A DNA stretch of 64,000 nucleotides from Dyella psychrodurans (lineage in GTDB: Bacteria; Pseudomonadota; Gammaproteobacteria; Xanthomonadales; Rhodanobacteraceae). Location: positions 186,001 through 250,000 of the forward strand of contig NZ_QRBF01000003.1 of NCBI RefSeq assembly GCF_003363265.1, read 5' to 3'. Below the pieces are notes generated by a model. The model did not search any database. It saw nothing but the letters and a program-made list of their open reading frames with translations, and was not told where the DNA came from. Position 1 is the first letter of the stretch. Every line of letters starts with the position of its first letter. A program made the translations under genes and the position numbers. Shown one piece after another: positions 57,640 to 64,000 of this stretch.

Positions 57640-59367
57640 GTGTCGACCAACAGCCTTCGCCGATCCGAATATCTACGCAGCCTTTGGCCCTGGCTTCCTT
57701 TGTGGACCGTGGTCGCCCTGCTCGCGATCTTCTCGCACGGGCCCATGCCGCTTTATTCCACCCGAACCCTCGCCGTTGCCTGGGAGATGTGGCGCGAGCA
57801 CCACTTCCTGGTGCCCTACATCAACGGCGAACCCTATAGCGAAAAGGTGCCGCTGCTCTACTGGCTGATTCACGCGGGCTGGTATGTGTTCGGCGTCAGC
57901 GACATCTGGCCGCGCGTACTGGAAGTGATCTTCGGCGGCGTGCAGTTGGTGCTGCTGTCGGTACTTGCACGGCGACTGTTCCCGATGCGCCCATGGGTCG
58001 CGAAGGCGGCGCCTTGGATGTTGCTGGCCTTGTCGTACGCATTCCTGTTCGGCCTGCAGATCATGTACGAAGTGCTGCTGGCCGACTGCGTACTGGGTGC
58101 GCTGTTGTGCCTCACACCGAAAGCGAATCGCGCCGAGCCACGCTGGCTTCTGTTCGGCCTGTTGATCGGCGCGGGCTTGCTGACCAAGGGGCCGGTGATG
58201 CTGCTGCACATCGCTTTTCCGTGGTTGCTCGGCCCCTTCTGGAACGATTGGGCGCGCGAGCATCGCACGCGCTGGTACGGTCGCGGCGTGCTTGCGGTGT
58301 TGCTGGGTCTGGCGATCTTGCTGGCATGGGCCATCCCGGCTGGTTTCAGCGGTGGCGACGCCTACCGGCATCGTCTGTTCTTCACGCAGACGGCTGCGCG
58401 CGTGGTGGACGGGGTGCAACACGATGAACCACTGCAAAATCACGCACACCCATTCTGGTGGTACGTGCCGTACTTGCTGGTGCTGGCGTTTCCCTTCAGC
58501 GGCTGGCCGCGCGCATGGGTGGCACTGGGTACGCTGCGCAAACCGTTCGATACGGGGTTGCGTTTCGCCCTCTGCTGGCTGGTGCCGGTGTTTGTCCTGT
58601 TCTCGGTGATCAGCGGCAAACAGCTCTATTACCTATTGCCTGAGTATGGCGGCGGCATGTTGCTGTTGGCCGGCGCGATGGCGGTGATGCGCGAGCGCCG
58701 CGTACCCCTCGCTGAAAACTACTGGCTCGGTAGCTGGCCATTGGGTATGGGCGGCATTTTGTTTGCCATCTGCCTGTTCGCCATGCCGAATCTGGTGGCA
58801 CACCACTACCTTCACGGCGAATGGTTCGAAGGTGCCGCGCCTTACAGCCGCACGTTCAGCGTCGCATTCCTGCTGCTGGGCTGCCTGCTCCTGTTGCGCG
58901 GACGCGGTGAAATGCGTCGCGTTGCCGTGGCGGGTTTGCTGGGCGTGCTGGCGCTCAACACCTTGTTCACGCTGACGCTGTGGCACAAGTACGACTTGAG
59001 CCCGACGACGGCGCTCATCGCCTCCGCCCAATCCGGCAAACGCGCGATCGGCATCGATGGCAGCTACGAAGGTCAGTACCACTTCGCGGGAAGACTGAGT
59101 GAAGCGATCATCGAACTGCACGACGGCAAGGCACTGCAGGACTTCGCCCGCAGCCATCCCGATGGGTTGATCATCACCCATCCGGACACGCTCGATGCTG
59201 CCGCCCAGCGCTATGCGTTGATGGCGCAACCGTTCCGTTCCGCGTGGGTCGTGGTGTGGTCGGCACCGACCTTGGCAGACCTGCGCGCGGGCCGTACACC
59301 CATGGAGCCCGCGCAGCCACCGCAGATATTTCCCGGTGCCAAAGTGCAGTACGGCGCGCAGCCATGA
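57640..59367 (+). CDS. GT39/ArnT-like membrane glycosyltransferase, copy 2
   Basis: A protein of 575 residues from a GTG start. Its layout is like copy 1: about eleven membrane helices, first-loop PMPLYSTRTLAVAWEM (a diverged acidic motif, lacking the DE pair of copy 1), YSEKVPLLYWLIHAGWYVFG, and LLTKGPVML. The C-terminal part is periplasmic. It probably transfers a polyprenyl-phosphate-linked sugar to LPS. Loss of the first-loop acidic pair may alter or weaken activity. Its stop overlaps the ATG of the TPR protein. Confidence 0.83.
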   Translation: MSTNSLRRSEYLRSLWPWLPLWTVVALLAIFSHGPMPLYSTRTLAVAWEMWREHHFLVPYINGEPYSEKVPLLYWLIHAGWYVFGVSDIWPRVLEVIFGGVQLVLLSVLARRLFPMRPWVAKAAPWMLLALSYAFLFGLQIMYEVLLADCVLGALLCLTPKANRAEPRWLLFGLLIGAGLLTKGPVMLLHIAFPWLLGPFWNDWAREHRTRWYGRGVLAVLLGLAILLAWAIPAGFSGGDAYRHRLFFTQTAARVVDGVQHDEPLQNHAHPFWWYVPYLLVLAFPFSGWPRAWVALGTLRKPFDTGLRFALCWLVPVFVLFSVISGKQLYYLLPEYGGGMLLLAGAMAVMRERRVPLAENYWLGSWPLGMGGILFAICLFAMPNLVAHHYLHGEWFEGAAPYSRTFSVAFLLLGCLLLLRGRGEMRRVAVAGLLGVLALNTLFTLTLWHKYDLSPTTALIASAQSGKRAIGIDGSYEGQYHFAGRLSEAIIELHDGKALQDFARSHPDGLIITHPDTLDAAAQRYALMAQPFRSAWVVVWSAPTLADLRAGRTPMEPAQPPQIFPGAKVQYGAQP

Positions 59368-59693
59368 ACGCAGCACTGATCGCCGGCTTGCGCGCGCAAT
59401 GCGGCGGCCCGCGCGATGGTGCGCTGTTGCGTTTTTCTCTAGGGAATGCGCTGCTGGAGCAAGGCGATCATGCGGCGGCCGTCGACGAATTTCGTCGCGC
59501 CGTTTCATTCGATGCCACGTACTCCGCTGCGTGGAAACTGCTTGGAAAAGCCTGCCTCGGGAGCGGTGACGCAACCGGCGCAGCGGAAGCGTGGCGGCAG
59601 GGCATCGACGTTGCGCGACAGCGCGGCGACAAGCAGGCGGAAAAAGAGATGGCGGTGTTTTTGCGTAGGATTGAGCAGAAAGACCCAAGCTAA
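59364..59693 (+). CDS. Small TPR-repeat protein
   Basis: A protein of 109 residues from ATG 59364, which overlaps the preceding stop (ATGA). Two to three tetratricopeptide repeats (LRFSLGNALLEQGDHAAAVD, AAWKLLGKACLGSGDATGAA) cover residues 20-100. It has no signal peptide. Coupling to the GT39-type gene suggests it works with that enzyme, perhaps as a scaffold. A longer frame beginning at 59244 is antisense or out-of-frame noise. Confidence 0.8.
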   Translation: MNAALIAGLRAQCGGPRDGALLRFSLGNALLEQGDHAAAVDEFRRAVSFDATYSAAWKLLGKACLGSGDATGAAEAWRQGIDVARQRGDKQAEKEMAVFLRRIEQKDPS

Positions 59694-59751
59694 TTCGCAT
59701 TGCTCGCTTGCGAGTTTAAATCTCCACACACCAGATAACGCGGAATTTTTT

Positions 59752-59880
59752 CCTCACCGTCATTCCGGCGCAGGCCGGAATCCAGTGTCAACACGCGTCC
59801 GAAGGACACGAGATCGATTTCGAGTACTTCGCACGATTTATTGAAACTGGATTCCGGCCTGCGCCGGAATGACAGTGAGG
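59752..59880. repeat. 129-bp element with 35-bp inverted ends (REP/MITE-like)
   Basis: Left arm 59752-59786 and right arm 59846-59880 are inverse complements with one mismatch. The core cattccggcgcaggccggaat is itself a near-palindrome and is a sequence type widespread between genes of many proteobacteria. The 59-bp centre has no gene. It separates the TPR gene from the convergent lpxL-like gene. Confidence 0.75.
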
Positions 59881-59913
59881 TGTGACGACACTCCTTGAGG
59901 TCGCCCCGGGTTC

Positions 59914-60792
59914 TCAATACGGACTCGGCCGGTTATCCGCCGAATACCGCTTGTAGTGCCACTGATACTGCGCAAACGCGATATTCACGCAGCTCTCAAC
60001 ACCACGATTGAGCGCCGCACAGGCGCGCGGCAAATCCGCATCGGCCAATTCGTCCGGCATCGGCAGGAAATGGATGCGATAGCCCTCGCCACGCGGCAAG
60101 CGCTCCGCAAACGCAAACAACACCGTGGACCCCGTGCGCGCCGCAAGCCGCGGCAACAGCACCATCGTCATCGCCTCGCGACCGAAGAATGGCGCAAATT
60201 CGCCCTCGCCCGCACGCGGCTTCTGGTCCGGCAAAATGCCCACCGTGCCGCCCGCTGCCAGGCGCTTGTACAGCGCACGCACGCCCGCGCCTTCGGCGCG
60301 CACCTGCTCCGGCGCCAGCGCACCGCGCACCTTGCGCAACAAGGCTTCCACCGCCGCGATGCGTGGCGGCCGGTAGAGAATCGCCATGGGCGTCTTGCGG
60401 CATAGCCAGTAGTTGAGCAACTCCCAGCAGCCCAGATGCGGCGCCGCGATGATCACGCCCTTGCCGGAGGCCAGCGCCGCATCGAACAGCGCTTCGCCAC
60501 GCACCTCGCGCACCAGGCCGAGCGCCCGTTCGGCACCGGCGCCCCAGATCTTCACGATCTCGGTGATCGACTTGCCGGCCTCGCCCATCACCTCGCGCAA
60601 CAGCGCGGCGCGTGCCTTGTCGTCGAGGTCCGGCCGCACGATGTTCAGATTGACGTCGGTGTAGCGCGCCATGCGCCCACCGCGCCGCAGCGCCAGCTGT
60701 CCGAAACCCACGCCGATCGCCTGCAGCCAACGCAGAGGCAGCAAGCCGAGCAATCGCAGCAGCAGGTAGACGAGATAGATGTCAGGGCGCAT
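59914..60792 (-). CDS. LpxL-family lauroyl/myristoyl acyltransferase
   Basis: A protein of 292 residues from ATG 60792 (MRPDIYLVYLLLRLLG); a start at 60885 would add 31 residues of non-hydrophobic sequence. It has an N-terminal membrane anchor, then the HX4E catalytic motif in IIAAPHLGCWELLNYW (about residue 110) and the GTVGILPDQKPRAGEGEFAP substrate region. Members add the secondary acyl chains to lipid A; the family position suits the neighbouring LPS genes. The region 60793-61050 (258 bp) before dtd holds no gene and no clear promoter. Confidence 0.88.
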   Translation of the reverse strand: MRPDIYLVYLLLRLLGLLPLRWLQAIGVGFGQLALRRGGRMARYTDVNLNIVRPDLDDKARAALLREVMGEAGKSITEIVKIWGAGAERALGLVREVRGEALFDAALASGKGVIIAAPHLGCWELLNYWLCRKTPMAILYRPPRIAAVEALLRKVRGALAPEQVRAEGAGVRALYKRLAAGGTVGILPDQKPRAGEGEFAPFFGREAMTMVLLPRLAARTGSTVLFAFAERLPRGEGYRIHFLPMPDELADADLPRACAALNRGVESCVNIAFAQYQWHYKRYSADNRPSPY

Positions 60793-61050
60793 GAGTGAAG
60801 GGGTAACGTCGCGAAGCGGACGCGTAAGGGTAAAGGCACGAAGCATCGGGAGCGAGGGGTAAGCCACTGCGACGCGGGCATGCACTCAAGCTTTGGCCGC
60901 CGCTGCCGCTGAATACCAAGACACGCCTGTCGGCCGCAGCCTTCCTACGCCATCGGAACATGCGCTCCCGCCACCGACGCCTCGCCCCTTTACCGCCCAG
61001 CCGTTCCCCTGCAAAGTTGCCGTACTCGTCCTTCTTCCAGCCCGCCATCC

Positions 61051-61491
61051 ATGATCGCACTCATCCAGCGCGTCCTTTCCGCGCGCGTCGATGTCGACAA
61101 CGAAACCGTGGGTGCCATCGGCCCGGGCCTGCTGGCCCTGGTCGCGGTCCAGCCGGAGGATGGCGAGGCCCAGGCCAGGCGGATGCTGGAACGCCTGCTC
61201 GGCTATCGCGTGTTCTCGGACGAGGCCGGCAAGATGAACCGTTCCCTGTCGGACACCGGCGGCGGCCTGCTGCTGGTCAGCCAGTTCACGCTGGCCGCCG
61301 ACACCCGCTCCGGCATGCGCCCCAGCTTCACCAGCGCCGCCGCACCGGAACATGGACGCCGCTGGTTCGAGCGACTGGTGGAACTCGCAAAATCAGCGCA
61401 CCCGGCAGTGGAAATCGGACGCTTCGGCGCCCATATGCAGGTACACCTGGTGAACGATGGTCCCGTAACGTTCTGGCTCGACGTGCGTTAG
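61051..61491 (+). CDS. dtd: D-aminoacyl-tRNA deacylase
   Basis: A protein of 146 residues that removes D-amino acids (and Gly from tRNA-Ala) from mischarged tRNA. The family signatures are [12 protein letters not shown] (SQFTL motif with the catalytic Thr) and [11 protein letters not shown] (cross-subunit GP motif). The start [13 protein letters not shown] is canonical. Confidence 0.96.
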   Translation: MIALIQRVLSARVDVDNETVGAIGPGLLALVAVQPEDGEAQARRMLERLLGYRVFSDEAGKMNRSLSDTGGGLLLVSQFTLAADTRSGMRPSFTSAAAPEHGRRWFERLVELAKSAHPAVEIGRFGAHMQVHLVNDGPVTFWLDVR

Positions 61492-61599
61492 CCGAACGGC
61501 ATGCAAACGAATCGCTCGGACATGACGAAAAAAGCGCCGAAGATCGTGTTCTGGCGCGATTTTTGCGTGTGCGAGTTACTGAATTTTTCAACTTGAAAC

Positions 61600-61628
61600 T
61601 GGTCAAAAAAGCAGCATATCGCTATACT
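61600..61628 (+). promoter_or_regulatory. Likely sigma-70 promoter of rpoD
   Basis: TGGTCA (61600-61605), a 17-bp spacer and TATACT (61623-61628) lie 28 bp before the rpoD ATG. The -10 box is strong and the -35 box matches four of six positions. An A-rich tract sits in the spacer. Confidence 0.55.
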
Positions 61629-61656
61629 GGTCAGTTCCACTCCCGCGGCGGTCGGT

Positions 61657-63513
<1,857 letters not shown>

Positions 63514-63533
63514 GCACATCGCTTAGCAGTCAC

Positions 63534-63563
63534 AAAAAAGCCCCGCAAACGCGGGGCTTTTTT
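63534..63563 (+). terminator. Rho-independent terminator of rpoD
   Basis: A stem of aaaaaagccccgc with gcggggctttttt around the loop aaac, followed by T. The match is perfect over 13 bp. It lies 20 bp after the rpoD stop and can also act for leftward transcripts. Confidence 0.93.
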
Positions 63564-63570
63564 CTTTACC

Positions 63571-63594
63571 CCCTCCCCTGCCTGCAGGGGAGGG
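63571..63594. repeat. GC-rich REP-like hairpin, first of two
   Basis: Arms ccctcccctgc and gcaggggaggg make an 11-bp stem with a two-base loop. A second, imperfect hairpin of the same kind lies at about 63648-63676 (tcccttccctac paired with gtaagggaggga). The pair sits between rpoD and the NTF2-like gene. Confidence 0.65.
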
Positions 63595-63732
63595 CTGGGG
63601 AGGGGTAGCACGAGCTTGCCGCAAGCTTCAGGGTCTACACCCACCCCGTCCCTTCCCTACTGCACGTAAGGGAGGGAGCTTGTTTCAACAGACGTGAGTC
63701 GCGATTCCAAAGTACGAAACTTCTCGACGCGC

Positions 63733-64000
63733 TCAATGCACGTCATAAAAAAACTGCTCCTGCACAATCTTGTCGTTCTTCACGTGATAAACGCAGATCT
63801 CGCGCATATCCGCGCGTCCGCGCCCTTTCATCGTGGCGTCCACATGCATGGCGACGCTGAACCAGCCATCCGCCACCACCGGATCGCTGATCTCGTTGTT
63901 GTGAACCGCCTCGACACTTTCCGCCCAATGCTGGCCCTTCTCCAGTATCGCCTTCAGCCCCTTCACATTTCCCATCGGGCCATTGGACATCTCCTGCGGT
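63733..64000 (-). CDS. NTF2/SnoaL-like small protein, C-terminal part (start beyond the window)
   Basis: The frame is open to the window edge; an internal Met at 63990 is not necessarily the start. The sequence SDPVVADGWFSVAMHVDATM followed by MREICVYHVKNDKIVQEQFF is typical of the SnoaL/NTF2-like fold of small (about 120 residue) proteins. It ends in FYDVH. The function is unknown; family members include polyketide cyclases and many uncharacterised proteins. Confidence 0.68.
   Translation of the reverse strand, partial: PQEMSNGPMGNVKGLKAILEKGQHWAESVEAVHNNEISDPVVADGWFSVAMHVDATMKGRGRADMREICVYHVKNDKIVQEQFFYDVH

Overview
The window is a piece of a GC-rich gammaproteobacterial chromosome. It is most likely from the Lysobacterales (Xanthomonadales), family Rhodanobacteraceae (Dyella/Rhodanobacter/Luteibacter-like). 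The pointers are a chorismatase/ACP pair typical of xanthomonadin-type aryl polyenes, a TonB receptor of the Xanthomonas/Caulobacter type, the order dprA-LysM // def-fmt-rsmB, a QueD next to sugar-phosphate genes, and several GC-rich intergenic hairpin repeats. The genus is inference; no rRNA is present.

Layout. 1-1.8 kb: edge of an aryl-polyene pigment cluster (acyltransferase start, dehydratase, ACP, divergent XanB2-like chorismatase). 1.8-11.5 kb: glmU, a short-chain dehydrogenase and the whole F1Fo ATP synthase operon atpIBEFHAGDC. 11.7-12.6 kb: a phasin and queD. 12.7-18.6 kb: a tightly overlapping operon tal, pgi, gnd, zwf, in which pgi is fused to a ROK/polyphosphate-glucokinase-like domain. 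This could carry glucose to pentose phosphates from one transcript. 18.7-28.2 kb: an accessory stretch with a HAD-hydrolase relic, two orphan small genes, a TonB receptor with a XylR-type regulator, an operator with no gene, an IS3 relic, a GGDEF-EAL protein and tRNA-Met.

28.4-33.5 kb: rppH, Fur-like-controlled bfd, bfr, a coiled-coil membrane protein overlapping a bactofilin, erpA, nudC, ampE. 33.5-37.7 kb: an MFS-acyltransferase fusion and a run of five small genes (two GFA-family, GNAT, DUF2784-like, a small membrane protein). 37.7-49.2 kb: purD, a XanA2-like AMP ligase, tsaC, topA with a lysine-rich tail, dprA, a LysM protein, def-fmt-rsmB. 49.3-60.8 kb: a lipopolysaccharide/envelope glycan block with two GT39-type transferases, tandem GT4-like paralogues, a GT2, an O-antigen ligase-like protein, a WaaE/KdtX-like GT2, a CDP-glycerol transferase-like protein and an LpxL-type acyltransferase. 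It is interrupted by a 266-bp element with perfect 31-bp inverted ends and a second 129-bp inverted-repeat element. 61-64 kb: dtd, rpoD with its terminator, and the end of an NTF2-like gene.

Most genes are ordinary housekeeping functions. The least ordinary items are the Pgi-glucokinase fusion and its operon, the structured 266-bp element that supplies the end of a glycosyltransferase gene, the gene-less palindromic operator, and the aryl-polyene AMP ligase lying 38 kb from the rest of that pathway.
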